64,000 nt of DNA, taken from assembly GCA_963844695.1 (NCBI GenBank), contig CAWJPL010000017.1, forward strand, positions 1-64,000. Reading direction: 5' to 3'. This document shows, in pieces, positions 43,866-52,849 of the stretch. Under the pieces are notes generated by a model. The model was given only the letters and a program-made list of their open reading frames with translations. It had not been told where the DNA came from and did no database searches. The position numbers and the translations under genes are program-made. The number at the start of each line of letters is the position of its first letter. Position 1 is the first letter of the stretch. This DNA is from RYN-230 sp963844695 (GTDB taxonomy: Bacteria; Actinomycetota; Actinomycetes; Streptosporangiales; Streptosporangiaceae).

Positions 43866-46550
43866 TCAGGCAGTGGCGGGCAGGGCACCGGTTCCGATGC
43901 TCACGAATCCGGCAGCCGCCGCCAGGGCTAGGGGATCGCCGTTGCCGAGCTGCCACTGGGCTTGGGCCAAAGCGGGTGCGACGGGTTCACCGGAGGCAAG
44001 AAGTTGGTGGAACGCGATCATCAGCGGGGCTGTCTCGGCGTCGGGGACCGCCACGACTGAGGCGATGATCTGCCGGGTCCCCAGCGCGAGAAACGTCGCG
44101 CTGAGACCCATGAGCTCGTCGCCTGCCCGTACGGTCGATCGGCCAACATCGCAGGCGGCGAGGACAACGACCTCAGGTGCCTGATGAAGCTGCTCGATGT
44201 CGTAGACGGTTAGCGGGCCGTCGGCGAATGTCAGTGAGGTGAACAGCGGATTGTTCGGATGGATACGCCCATGCGCTGCAAGGTGCGCCAGGCTCGAACC
44301 ATCCAGTCCGGTTATGACCGCCTCGACCGTGGCCGCTGCTCCCGCCAGTGCTGGCACCTGGTGCAGGGCCGCTACGGCCGTGGCCTCGGCCTCGGCACCG
44401 GGCAGCCCTGGCCCGGCGGCAACCACCGTCCGCCCCCGCTGGCTGCGCCCCGGTGGGCTAGCGGCCCACAAGGTGGCTGACGGTGTCACCGTGACCGGCC
44501 TGCCGGCGCAAGAGGGCAGGATCGACCAGGGCAGCGACTGAAGCACGCCCGTCGGGACCACCACCAGCGGCCGATCCGTGGCCTGGCTGATCACCGGCGA
44601 CAGCAGCAGCGCGTCGAGCCGTTTAGCAGCATCGGCGAGCAGCGCACGGGCCGCATCGCAGCTGGCGTCGCTTGCCTGGTGGCGGGCCAGCCGGTGCAGC
44701 GCGAACCGCACCCTTTCGATCAGCCCATGCGCCTGCGCCGCGGGGCCAAGCTCGAAGAGCCGGACCCGGCCGTCGGCCACCATAACGGCGTGCAGCGTGT
44801 CGCCGAGATGAATGAACTCCAGCAAGACGGCATCGCCAAGTGAGTCGCGGAGCCTGCGTACCTGCAGCCGCTGGATGGGCGTAGCGGCCTGTTCCGCTGG
44901 AAGGCGGCGGTGATGGTCGCGGATCTGTCGCTCCAGCGCGACTTGCCGGCGCTCGAGCGTGGCGGTCCTGCCGCCCGCGCCCTTGAGCTTGAAGATCTCG
45001 CTAACCGTTATGCGAAGCTCCGACAGCGCAGCCGCAAGTCCAGAATCGCTTGGCGGCCGGACCGGCCGGAGCATCAGATGGGTGGCCCGGCCCTCCTCAG
45101 CCCATTCCAGCACGCGAGCAGGCTGGCCGCTGTCGAATGCGATGCGCAGCCCGAACTCGGCCACCTCGACCCGGTGCCCAGAGGCGTGAGCGCGCAGATC
45201 CGTCGCTCCCAGGCTCGCCCGGTGCTCGTCCATGATGCGCAGCGCGGTCCGGGCGGCGACCGTCGCGCCGCCGCGGTCGCCACTCACCCACCTCTGGAGT
45301 GCTTCGGCGTACCAGCCCTGGGCGCGCTGCTGGGCGGGCCCTCGGCCGCGCTGCCGGGCCGCCTGCTGGAATTGCACGCGGGCTTTGCTGATCCAGCCCC
45401 GCTGTACGGCAAGCTGGCCAGCCAGGAGCCGGGCTTCGAGGGCGGAAAACGGCCAGCCAGCCCCGGCCAGGTCGTCGGCGGCGTGCTCCAGGGACCTGAC
45501 GCCGACGCCGGCCTCGGTACCACGGGGCTGACCGGCGGCCAGCCTGGCCCGCAGCACCGTGAAGCGGGCAAGTGCCGCCCAGCGGGGGCGCCCCTGGTGG
45601 CCGAACTCACGCACCGCCGTGCGGGCCTGCTGCAGTCCGAGGCTGGCCTGTCCGTCCAGAATGGCGACCTGCGCCAGCAGCAGCCGCGCCTCGGGCAGGA
45701 CGATGTTCCGGCGCTGCTGCTGGAATTCCAGCACGGCCTCCTCGGCAGCCTGCATGGCCTCGGGCAGCAGGCGCACCGAAAGCAGCAATTGACACTTGTC
45801 GGTGAGCAGCTCGCCAACTGCTGCGCTGTGCGCGCGGAGACGCCGCTCAGCCACCTCGAGGTGGTGAAGCGCGGCCGGCACGTCACCACGCAGGCCGCTG
45901 ATCCAGCCAAGATTCTCGTGCACGAACCCCAGCGACAAATCCAGCCCGTGGCTGGTACACAGCTGCGCAGCCTCGTACAGATCGGCCTCGGCGGCGGTGA
46001 ACTCCTGTCGGTACCCGTAGAGGATGCCCCGGTTGTGCACGACCCGCTGCACCCACAGATGGTCGCCGGCGCGCCGCAGTATCGATAGGGCGGACTGATA
46101 ATCGGAGAGCGCCTCGTCGAGCCTGCCGAGCTGAAGCAAGATTGCGCCCCGCTGCGCCTGCGCCCTGGCGCGGGCCACACCGTTCAGTCCCGACAGCGCC
46201 GTCTCGATCTCCCGGAGCGCATGCCCCCCACGCCCACGCACATTCAAGGCGAAGGCCAGCCTCATCTGGGCCTCGGCCACGAGTTCAGCCGAACCCGCCC
46301 GGCGGCCCAACCGGATCGCCGTGCGCAGGTGCCGCAGGGCGGTGTCCGGATCTTCCAGCTGCAGGGCCGTCATGCCAAGGACCTGCTCGGCTATGGACAT
46401 GGGTGCGAACTCATGGTTCTGATGGGCCTGGTGGGCCACGGTCCGTGCCAGGAGGGCCGACTTGGCTGGGTTCGCGTCAACGAGCTGGAGCGCCTCACGG
46501 GCCCGCTCATTCAAGCTTGCGCTCACAACAGATTCTAGGCACGGCCCCAC
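43866..46550 (-). CDS. TPR-CHAT caspase-like protease
   Basis: Up to 894 residues. Residues about 10-500 are TPR-like helical repeats (LGMTALQLEDPDTALRHLRT, ILLQLGRLDEALSDYQSAL and others). A linker and coiled region (RRQVALERQIRDHHRRLP) follow. The CHAT domain spans about 600-885 with the His-Cys dyad H760 (AHLAAHGRIHPNNPLF) and C800 (VVVLAACDVGRST) and the DELMGLSATFLALGTRQII element. CHAT proteases are the bacterial relatives of caspases/separase and usually cut a dedicated partner. It is divergent from the subtilase gene, with about 100 bases between. The start may be ATG 46550 or the GTG codons at 46529/46526. Confidence 0.88.
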   Translation of the reverse strand: MGPCLESVVSASLNERAREALQLVDANPAKSALLARTVAHQAHQNHEFAPMSIAEQVLGMTALQLEDPDTALRHLRTAIRLGRRAGSAELVAEAQMRLAFALNVRGRGGHALREIETALSGLNGVARARAQAQRGAILLQLGRLDEALSDYQSALSILRRAGDHLWVQRVVHNRGILYGYRQEFTAAEADLYEAAQLCTSHGLDLSLGFVHENLGWISGLRGDVPAALHHLEVAERRLRAHSAAVGELLTDKCQLLLSVRLLPEAMQAAEEAVLEFQQQRRNIVLPEARLLLAQVAILDGQASLGLQQARTAVREFGHQGRPRWAALARFTVLRARLAAGQPRGTEAGVGVRSLEHAADDLAGAGWPFSALEARLLAGQLAVQRGWISKARVQFQQAARQRGRGPAQQRAQGWYAEALQRWVSGDRGGATVAARTALRIMDEHRASLGATDLRAHASGHRVEVAEFGLRIAFDSGQPARVLEWAEEGRATHLMLRPVRPPSDSGLAAALSELRITVSEIFKLKGAGGRTATLERRQVALERQIRDHHRRLPAEQAATPIQRLQVRRLRDSLGDAVLLEFIHLGDTLHAVMVADGRVRLFELGPAAQAHGLIERVRFALHRLARHQASDASCDAARALLADAAKRLDALLLSPVISQATDRPLVVVPTGVLQSLPWSILPSCAGRPVTVTPSATLWAASPPGRSQRGRTVVAAGPGLPGAEAEATAVAALHQVPALAGAAATVEAVITGLDGSSLAHLAAHGRIHPNNPLFTSLTFADGPLTVYDIEQLHQAPEVVVLAACDVGRSTVRAGDELMGLSATFLALGTRQIIASVVAVPDAETAPLMIAFHQLLASGEPVAPALAQAQWQLGNGDPLALAAAAGFVSIGTGALPATA

Positions 46551-46653
46551 GACCAGGCGTCAAGACAATTTCCGACCTGAGATGTATCAAAAGGCTGCGA
46601 AGCAGCTCCGCCTAGGCAAGGGTCCAGCAACCCGCCACACCCCGGGAGGAAAC

Positions 46654-47961
46654 ATGGCCAAGCAGCGTGGCTGGGTTGAAACATTCCAGCACGACCAGCT
46701 CGTCGTCGCCCTGTCCGACCTGCCCGCCGTTGAGCAGACGCTGAGCAGCTTTGGCGTGGGCTGCAAGGGGATCGACAAAAACGCGGCCCTGGGCATGGCC
46801 TTGGTGCGCGACCTGACCGATGTTCCCAAGGCAGTTCACGAGCTCGCGCAGAGGGATGCCATCGGACCGGAGCTCAAGCGCTACCGGGCGGAGCGGGAAC
46901 GGGCCCTTCCCTGCCCTGTCGCCGACCTCGATCTCCTGATCAAGGGCATCCGGATCCAGCTCTCCCAGCAGTTCCCCGGCTGGGAAGTGACGATCGGCAA
47001 GAACTACGGACCATCCCTTGTGAAGGGCTATCCCCATGTCAACGGCGGCGGGGACGGGGAGCCAAAGTTCACCGATGCGGCGTTCAGCACTCCAGTCTGT
47101 GGGCATGACCGAAACCGTCAACGGGGCCGCGGCGTAAGGGTTGGATTGCTTGATACCCGCATGTTTCCCGATCAGAGCCTGGCTGGTCACTATATCGCCG
47201 GCCCCGGTGACGTCCTCAACTCCTCCTATAAGCGGCCGTTCACGATGTTCGACGGGCACTGCGCGTTTGTTGGCTCCTGCATCCTGCAGCAAGCACCGGC
47301 CGCTGAACTCGTGGTGCGCCACGTTCTTAACAAAGACGGGGAAGGCTGGGCTTGGGAAGCTGCCACCGCGATGGCGGAAGTCGCCCAGATGGGGCTAGAC
47401 GTGGTGAACTTGTCATTCGGGGAATTCCTTACCGACGACAACACCGCACCGATGGTCCTCGAAGCTGGAGTCAAACGGTTCAGCCCGGAGACCGTGGTCG
47501 TCGCGGCAGCAGGGAACAACGGAGATGCCAAAGAGCTTACGGATGAACTGGTCCACGAGGGCGTCAAAACGAACTCGGCTTCGTACCCGGCCGCGCTCCC
47601 GGATGTGGTTGGCGTAGGCGCGCTCGACCAGGAGGGTAAGCGCGCCGCGTTCACTCCGCATCCCGCGCCCTGGATCGCGCTGCTGGCGACTGGCGTCAAC
47701 CTTGTCGGAGCCTATGTGGACGGGAAGGTCGCGCTTAAGCGCAAGAACAAAGACGATGACGTCACAGAAAAGAAGACCGTATATTTCCAGGGGAGGGCCA
47801 ACTGGGAAGGATGTTCCTTCGCGGCCGGCGTCGTCAGCGGCGAAATCGCGGCCCGCACCGTACCGGGGCGCCGGTCCGCCCGCCAGGCGCTGAACGAGCT
47901 CCTGCACCCTGGCCCGGGCAAGTCCTGCTCCGGCATCTTGCCGAACAGCCTAGACAACTGA
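46654..47961 (+). CDS. intracellular S8 subtilisin-like serine protease
   Basis: 435 residues, no signal peptide. Catalytic residues D167 (VGLLDTRMF), H202 (FDGHCAFVGS), oxyanion N288 (AAAGNNGD) and S388 (GCSFAAGVVSGE, for the usual GTSxAAP) are all present. An N-terminal domain of about 150 residues has no subtilase similarity and might be an inhibitory pro-region or a partner-binding part. GGGAGGA ribosome site before the ATG. The next gene, a sigma factor, starts 52 bases later, so they are likely one transcript. Facing the CHAT protease gene, it may be the protease that CHAT cleavage activates (inference). Confidence 0.87.
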   Translation: MAKQRGWVETFQHDQLVVALSDLPAVEQTLSSFGVGCKGIDKNAALGMALVRDLTDVPKAVHELAQRDAIGPELKRYRAERERALPCPVADLDLLIKGIRIQLSQQFPGWEVTIGKNYGPSLVKGYPHVNGGGDGEPKFTDAAFSTPVCGHDRNRQRGRGVRVGLLDTRMFPDQSLAGHYIAGPGDVLNSSYKRPFTMFDGHCAFVGSCILQQAPAAELVVRHVLNKDGEGWAWEAATAMAEVAQMGLDVVNLSFGEFLTDDNTAPMVLEAGVKRFSPETVVVAAAGNNGDAKELTDELVHEGVKTNSASYPAALPDVVGVGALDQEGKRAAFTPHPAPWIALLATGVNLVGAYVDGKVALKRKNKDDDVTEKKTVYFQGRANWEGCSFAAGVVSGEIAARTVPGRRSARQALNELLHPGPGKSCSGILPNSLDN

Positions 47962-48013
47962 TAGCTGAATGACGCGTGCATGGCCTGCACAGGCGGACCG
48001 GCATGGACCCCTG

Positions 48014-48634
48014 ATGCGTGACGATCCGGTGGTCATCAACCTCGTCGCCCGCGCCCGCGACGGCGACCAGCCCGCCTGGAATGAGATCGTCAACCGCTAT
48101 GCCCCGCTTGTGTGGTCGATCTGCAACCGCTACAAGCAGAGCCGCCAGGATATCGACGATATCAGCCAGACCGTCTGGCTCCTCCTAGTCGAGCAGCTAG
48201 GGAACCTGCGGCAGCCCGCGGCGCTGCCCGGATGGCTGGCGACCACCACCCAGCGCGAATGCTTTCGGGTGCCGCGGGCAGCACGCAGGTACCACTATCC
48301 GGGACCGCCGGGCGAGAGCCAGATGTCAGGAGACCCACCACCCCTGATGATCGAACAGGAAGTCATCGCTGCGGAGCTGAACGCCGCGCTGCGCGCGGCT
48401 TTGCCCTGCTTTCCAGCACGCTGCCGGCATCTGCTGTTCATGTTGATCACCGATCCCCGCTTTCCTATGCGGAGATCAGCGCTGCCCTCCCGGTACCTAT
48501 CGGAAGCATCGGTCCTCAACGTGCGCGCTTCCTGGACCGACTGCGCCGCTCCCCGCTCCTTAATGTCCTCAGTGACCGGGACGCCCCAGACAGCGCCAGG
48601 CCTAATGACACCAGGAGGTGGGCCGCGTGCCTGA
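48014..48634 (+). CDS. ECF-like sigma factor of the CHAT/subtilase cassette, probable frameshift
   Basis: The first about 145 residues are a sigma-2-like region (DPVVINLVARARDGDQPAWN, IVNRYAPLVWSICNRYKQS, DIDDISQTVWLLLVEQLGNL). Sigma-4 starts ALPCFPARCRHLLFMLITD. Here one base is missing from a C run (48454-48458): the other frame continues as LSYAEISAALPVPIGSIGPQ and RARFLDRLRRSPLLNVLSD, the expected sigma-4 helix-turn-helix. The original frame stop at 48634 overlaps the start of the next gene. Sigma factors of this kind recur beside CHAT genes in streptomycetes (my recollection). Confidence 0.75.
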   Translation: MRDDPVVINLVARARDGDQPAWNEIVNRYAPLVWSICNRYKQSRQDIDDISQTVWLLLVEQLGNLRQPAALPGWLATTTQRECFRVPRAARRYHYPGPPGESQMSGDPPPLMIEQEVIAAELNAALRAALPCFPARCRHLLFMLITDPRFPMRRSALPSRYLSEASVLNVRASWTDCAAPRSLMSSVTGTPQTAPGLMTPGGGPRA

Positions 48635-49082
48635 CACATGGGACGACGAACAGCTTTGGGCACTACTTAAGGAGTCACTGCGGGCCCACCTTGCCGTCCC
48701 ACCCGAATTCGTCGAGGCCGCGAAGAACGCATACGCGTGGCACAACATTGACGCCGAGCTTGCGCAACTCACCTATGACTCTACCCACGACCGGGAGAGC
48801 ACGCCAAGCATGCGATCCGAGACCGCGTCAATCCGCTCGCTCACCTTCTCCTCGGAGCACATGACCATCGAGGTCGAGGTCCATGAGGACTCACTGCTCG
48901 GCCAGGCCATTCCCCCACAGGAAGGAACGATCGAGGTCCTGACCCGTGCAGGTGTTATTGCAACCATCCTGGCAGACGAAGTTGGCTACTTTCCTGTCCG
49001 TCCCATACCCGCTAGCCCATTCCGCCTGAAGTACCGCGCCACCGACGGCCCAGACATCCTGACCGGATGGATTACTCTCTGA
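48627..49082 (+). CDS. small unknown protein of the CHAT/subtilase cassette
   Basis: 151 residues, starting GTG at 48627 behind an AGGAGG site; overlaps the sigma frame stop. The N-terminal third is helical (WDDEQLWALLKESLRAHLAV, FVEAAKNAYAWHNIDAELAQ), followed by a beta-rich part (SIRSLTFSSEHMTIEVEVHE; IEVLTRAGVIATILADEVGY). No TM, no catalytic motif. The linkage to an ECF sigma factor and proteases suggests a regulator or protease substrate, for example an anti-sigma-like protein that proteolysis removes. This is inference only. Confidence 0.6.
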   Translation: MPDTWDDEQLWALLKESLRAHLAVPPEFVEAAKNAYAWHNIDAELAQLTYDSTHDRESTPSMRSETASIRSLTFSSEHMTIEVEVHEDSLLGQAIPPQEGTIEVLTRAGVIATILADEVGYFPVRPIPASPFRLKYRATDGPDILTGWITL

Positions 49083-49540
49083 CCCCCGATCGCACAGCAG
49101 TCCTGGGGAGTAAGGCAGCACACGCTGCGCGATGCACAGGCGCAAAGCGGGCCTCCCGGATGGCCCCGACGGCGCGCTCCGCGGCCCAACGCTCCCCGCG
49201 CATCTTCATCGGCCTCGACATCTCATGGGACGGTTCCGGGCGTCTCGTGTTTGCGCAGGTCAGGAGCATGGGGGTTCAACTCGGTTCTGCCGCCGTTCAG
49301 GCCTCGCCGTTGCTTGCCCATCACTCTTGTTCTATCCGCTGTCGCGTGCTCCTGCCTGCCGTCGCGTGGGAGATGGGCATCATGCCTGCGGCTGACTGGC
49401 GGTCGGCGCTGCGCCGGGTCTACGTCGTGTCAACCCTGGTGCGCGCGGTGACTAGGTCGCCAGGCACCAACTCCCAGGGCCGCCTGGTGCCGGGCCAGCC
49501 TTTACACGGCCGAGGAACCCACCCCTGGCTGGTTGTCGTG
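49083..49540. other. gap with tRNA-3'-like fragment D
   Basis: No gene recognised in about 460 bases. Fragment D is at 49253-49284. Confidence 0.45.
49253..49284 (+). repeat. tRNA-3'-end-like fragment D
   Basis: GCGCAGGTCAGGAGCATGGGGGTTCAACTCGG. The part CATGGGGGTTCAA is identical to tRNA-Leu, and GCGCAGGTCA looks like a tRNA anticodon-stem/variable region. It resembles fragment A (CGCAGG...GGGGGTTCAACTCG) more than tRNA-Leu itself. It marks the end of the CHAT cassette. Confidence 0.45.
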
Positions 49541-49745
49541 TCAAGTGACGGTGACCAGCAGGTTCGCCGTCCCGGTGATGGCGGCGGTGAACGTGGTTTC
49601 GGGGTGCAGTGACAGGGCCTGCCCGGTCTGGCGGAGATCGCCGGGGGTGACGGTGAGCCAGAGGTAGGCGGTGGCGTGGAACCCGAACAGGCTGGGGGCC
49701 AGGTCGGTGCTGACGTGCACGGCGCGGAGGCCAGGAGCTCGGCGG
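49541..49745 (-). pseudogene. Lrp/AsnC-family regulator, C-terminal fragment
   Basis: HVSTDLAPSLFGFHATAYLW, LTVTPGDLRQTG and ETTFTAAITGTANLLVTV are the AsnC ligand-binding (RAM) domain. The DNA-binding half is absent. Confidence 0.6.
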
Positions 49746-49784
49746 GTAGCGGGGCATCGTCCGGGCGGATCACCGCTGTTGCAG

Positions 49785-49940
49785 CGCTCGCCGACGATCC
49801 TGCTCATCCCCGGCACGTCAAGCGCGGCCCACCTGCGGGAGAACGCGGCCGCGGTCGGCGTCGGGCTGCCCGCCGAGGCTGTCACGGCACTCAACGCGGT
49901 CGGCGCCGCCGGCCGGTTCGTCCCCCGGGGGCGGCGTTGA
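49785..49940 (+). pseudogene. aldo/keto reductase, C-terminal fragment
   Basis: SPTILLIPGTSSAAHLRENA and AAVGVGLPAEAVTALNAVG are the conserved NADPH-binding end of aldo/keto reductases (IPGT/S..HL.EN). All upstream parts are missing. Confidence 0.6.
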
Positions 49941-50149
49941 GCGCCAGCGTGCTGGTGGTGGCGGGGAGCCTGCGCGACGCGGCGGTGACGTCCCGGATCG
50001 CGTCGCTCGCCCTCGCCATCGCCGTGGCGGGTGTCACGGTCACGCTGGCCAGCGGCCGCAGCCTGATCCGCTTCACAACGAGGACATCGACACCCCCGTC
50101 CCGCCCGGTGCGGTGGGTGCGCTGAGGCACCAAGTCGCCGCGCGCACGT
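49937..50149 (+). pseudogene. NADPH-dependent FMN reductase-like fragment, frameshifted
   Basis: SVLVVAGSLRDAAVTSRIAS and LALAIAVAGVTVTLASGR resemble the flavodoxin-like start of FMN reductases; another frame continues PLHNEDIDTPVPPGA to a stop near 50149. The rest is missing. Confidence 0.5.
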
Positions 50150-50304
50150 AACGATCGCGGGTTCGTCAGTTGCAGACGCCTCACCCGATGGTCGAGCCGC
50201 GACTTGCGGTCTACGCGTCAGCGGAGTCCAGTCAGGGATCGGCATTGCCAGGACGAGACCGTCGCCACGAGGCCAGCTTTTCAGGTGGCCTCTGGACGAG
50301 GCAG

Positions 50305-50982
50305 CTATCGGCGAGATGCCCTGCCCAGCACGCCGTCGATCACTACATCAATGGCGAAGCGGAACCGTTCGTCGGCGTCTCCAGCGACCAACTGAGCGGC
50401 GTGGGCGGTAATTAGCGGAAAGTCATCGGCCGGTAGGCGGGCGAAGTTGGCCGCGATTTCGGCAGCCAGTGCGCTGGGGTCGATGCGCCGCAGCTCGGCC
50501 TCGATGGCGGCGTACGTCACCTGGGCCGCGAGGATGTCGGCCGCCCACGCGGCGTCCTGAGCGTCGAGTCCGCCAGCAAGCAAGATTCCCAGGAGGTTCT
50601 CCAGCAGCCGCATAGCCACTTCGGTCCGTGGCGGGTCAACCATGGTCGCTGCGGCCATTCCAGGATGCGTGACGAGTTCCGCGCGCACCCGCTCCAGGAG
50701 GTTGTGCAATTGGGTACGCCACCGCGACGGATCGGGCGTTTCCAGCTTGACCGCCCCAATGATGCGATCGAACATCGCCTCCAGCAGGCCGTCACGACCG
50801 TCAACATAGACGTACAGTGAGCCGGCTCCAGTATCCAAGGCGGCCGCGACCCGGCGCATCGACACAGCTTCCAGGCCCTCTGCCTTGAGGATCGCGAGGG
50901 CAGCGTCGACGATTGCCCCTTCGCTCAGCGGCGCCTTCGCAGGGCGATCACGAGTCGAGCGGGGGCGGCCCGATGTCTTCAT
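50305..50982 (-). CDS. TetR/AcrR-family regulator
   Basis: 225 residues. N-terminal helix-turn-helix (LSEGAIVDAALAILKAEGLE, VSMRRVAAALDTGAGSLYVY) and a C-terminal domain of the TetR_C type (PGMAAATMVDPPRTEVAMRL and after). Divergent from the efflux pump at 51144 with two palindromes between; it very probably represses both genes and is released by a pump substrate. Confidence 0.9.
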   Translation of the reverse strand: MKTSGRPRSTRDRPAKAPLSEGAIVDAALAILKAEGLEAVSMRRVAAALDTGAGSLYVYVDGRDGLLEAMFDRIIGAVKLETPDPSRWRTQLHNLLERVRAELVTHPGMAAATMVDPPRTEVAMRLLENLLGILLAGGLDAQDAAWAADILAAQVTYAAIEAELRRIDPSALAAEIAANFARLPADDFPLITAHAAQLVAGDADERFRFAIDVVIDGVLGRASRR

Positions 50983-51048
50983 GTGCGGTGGACCTCCAGG
51001 TTCTGCACAGCAGGGCGGCGATCACGCTTGACCCTAACGCCGCGCCGC

Positions 51049-51079
51049 ACGTACAGTGTACGTAACGAACAGCGTTCGT
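51049..51079. promoter_or_regulatory. two 15-base palindromes, TetR operators
   Basis: acgtacagtgtacgt (51049-51063) and acgaacagcgttcgt (51065-51079), start to start 16 bases, both nearly perfect palindromes, in the gap between the TetR and pump genes. Two adjacent sites suggest cooperative dimer binding. Confidence 0.8.
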
Positions 51080-51143
51080 GACAAACACCGTATGCGACGC
51101 CTTTCCGAGCGGCTCACTTCTACCCTCTAACCAGAAAGCCATC

Positions 51144-52574
51144 ATGGACACCGCCCCCACCACCACAAGCTCTCCCGCCGGAGCGCAGCTCTACAGCATG
51201 CGCTGGATCGTGGCGGCTGTGGTGCTGGCCGCCAACACCATGGATCTGCTCGACGCCACGATCGTGAACGTCGCCGGCCCCTCTATCCACCGCGAACTCG
51301 GCGGAGGTGCCAGCACGATCCAGTGGCTGAGCGCCGCCTACACCCTGGCCTTTGCCGTCCTGCTGATCGCGGGGGCACGGCTGGGGGACATCTTCGGCCG
51401 CCGCCGGATGTTCCTGCTCGGCTTGGTCGGGTTCACCGGCTTCTCGGCCGCCTGCGCCATGGCGCAGGGCATCGGCATGCTCATCGCCTTCCGCGCCCTG
51501 CAGGGCGGCTTCGGCGCTCTGATGATCCCGCAGGGCTTCGGCCTGCTGAAGGAAGTCTTCGACGATGAGGAACTGGGCCGGGCAACCCGCCTGTTCGGCC
51601 CGTCAACGGGCCTGGCCATGCTCGGCGCACCGATCCTCGCCGGTGCACTCATCGACGCCAACCTCTGGAACATCGGCTGGCGACTGGTCTTTCTCATCAA
51701 CGTGCCGATCGGCCTCATCGCGCTTCCGTTCGCGATCCGATCGCTGCCGAGCGGGGCCAGTCACCCCGACCTCAAGCTCGACATCGGCGGCGTCTGGCTC
51801 GTCGGCCTGGCGCTCGTGGCGATCATCTACCCGCTCATCCAGGGCCAGACCGACGGCTGGCCAGCCTGGACGTTCGCGCTCCTCGCGGCTGGCGCGGTCC
51901 TGCTCTACGTCTTTGTGCGCTACGAGCGACGCCGCAGCCACAACGCCTTGATCGAGCCATCCCTGTTTGCTAACCGCATGTACCTCAGCGGCATCGCGGT
52001 CATGCTGTCCCTATTCGGCGCCTTCGGCGGACTGCTGCTCTGCGTGTCGCTGTACGGCCAGCTCGGCGAAGGGTGGTCGCCGATCCACGCCGGCCTGACC
52101 CTGACCCCGATGGTCGTCGGCATGATCGTGGGCATGCTCGTGTCGGGCATGCTCGTCAAGCGGCTCGGACGCCAGTTGCTCCACATCGGCATCCTGTTCA
52201 TCGCCGCCGGCACCACCACGCTCGCCCTGATGCTGACTGGCGTGCATAGCGCCTCGACCTGGGACCTCGTTCCCGGCCTGCTGCTGGTCGGTGCGGGAGT
52301 CGGCATCGTGCTTGGCCAGCTCATCCAGTTCATCCTGGCCGCGGTCAGCATGAACGAGGTCGGATCGGCGTCCGGCGTCATGGAAGCTTCGCAGCAATTG
52401 TCAACCTCGCTCGGCGTTGCGGTTCTCGGCACCATCTTCTTCGCGCTGTTCAAACACCACCCCGCGACCGACGCTCTCCGGGTCACCTCATGGGTCTGCC
52501 TCGTCCCCCTGGCGGCCGCCTTCATCTTCGTGTTCCTGCTGCCCAAACACGCGCGGGAAGAAGAAAGACATTGA
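51144..52574 (+). CDS. DHA2-family MFS drug exporter, 14 TM
   Basis: 476 residues. TM1 RWIVAAVVLAANTMDLLDAT with motif D1 LLDATIVNVAGPSI, motif A ARLGDIFGRRRMF, motif C-like STGLAMLGAPILAGALID. Fourteen spans. Start ATG 51144. Controlled by the divergent TetR gene. Third pump of the same family in the window. Confidence 0.9.
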   Translation: MDTAPTTTSSPAGAQLYSMRWIVAAVVLAANTMDLLDATIVNVAGPSIHRELGGGASTIQWLSAAYTLAFAVLLIAGARLGDIFGRRRMFLLGLVGFTGFSAACAMAQGIGMLIAFRALQGGFGALMIPQGFGLLKEVFDDEELGRATRLFGPSTGLAMLGAPILAGALIDANLWNIGWRLVFLINVPIGLIALPFAIRSLPSGASHPDLKLDIGGVWLVGLALVAIIYPLIQGQTDGWPAWTFALLAAGAVLLYVFVRYERRRSHNALIEPSLFANRMYLSGIAVMLSLFGAFGGLLLCVSLYGQLGEGWSPIHAGLTLTPMVVGMIVGMLVSGMLVKRLGRQLLHIGILFIAAGTTTLALMLTGVHSASTWDLVPGLLLVGAGVGIVLGQLIQFILAAVSMNEVGSASGVMEASQQLSTSLGVAVLGTIFFALFKHHPATDALRVTSWVCLVPLAAAFIFVFLLPKHAREEERH

Positions 52575-52599
52575 GGAGGACCGACGGCGCCGGGGTGAC

Positions 52600-52845
52600 T
52601 TCTTCAGCTGCTCGGTGCATCTCCGGGTCCACCACAGTGGTGGGCGCTCCCTGGCACAACTCGCGCCCCGGGGCGGCGCATGTGTTCACCCGCTCAGGCA
52701 TGGCCTGGCCCCAGCACGCCGAACTGGGCGCCGCCGGCGGCCCCACGAGCAGCTTTTCGGTGACTCGGCAGCTATCTCCGGGGCGACGGCAGTGGTGGGC
52801 ACCTACCTCCGTAGCCCGGCGTCGGGGCGGTCCGGAGCCGTTCCA
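52600..52845 (+). pseudogene. FG-GAP-like beta-propeller fragment
   Basis: ISGSTTVVGAPWHNSRPGAA, then HVFTRSGMAWPQHAEL in one frame and LFGDSAAISGATAVVGTYLR in another: repeats of the ISG.TAVVGA.....GAAYVF type seen in secreted actinobacterial repeat proteins. Short and frameshifted. Confidence 0.5.
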
Positions 52846-52849
52846 TTCG

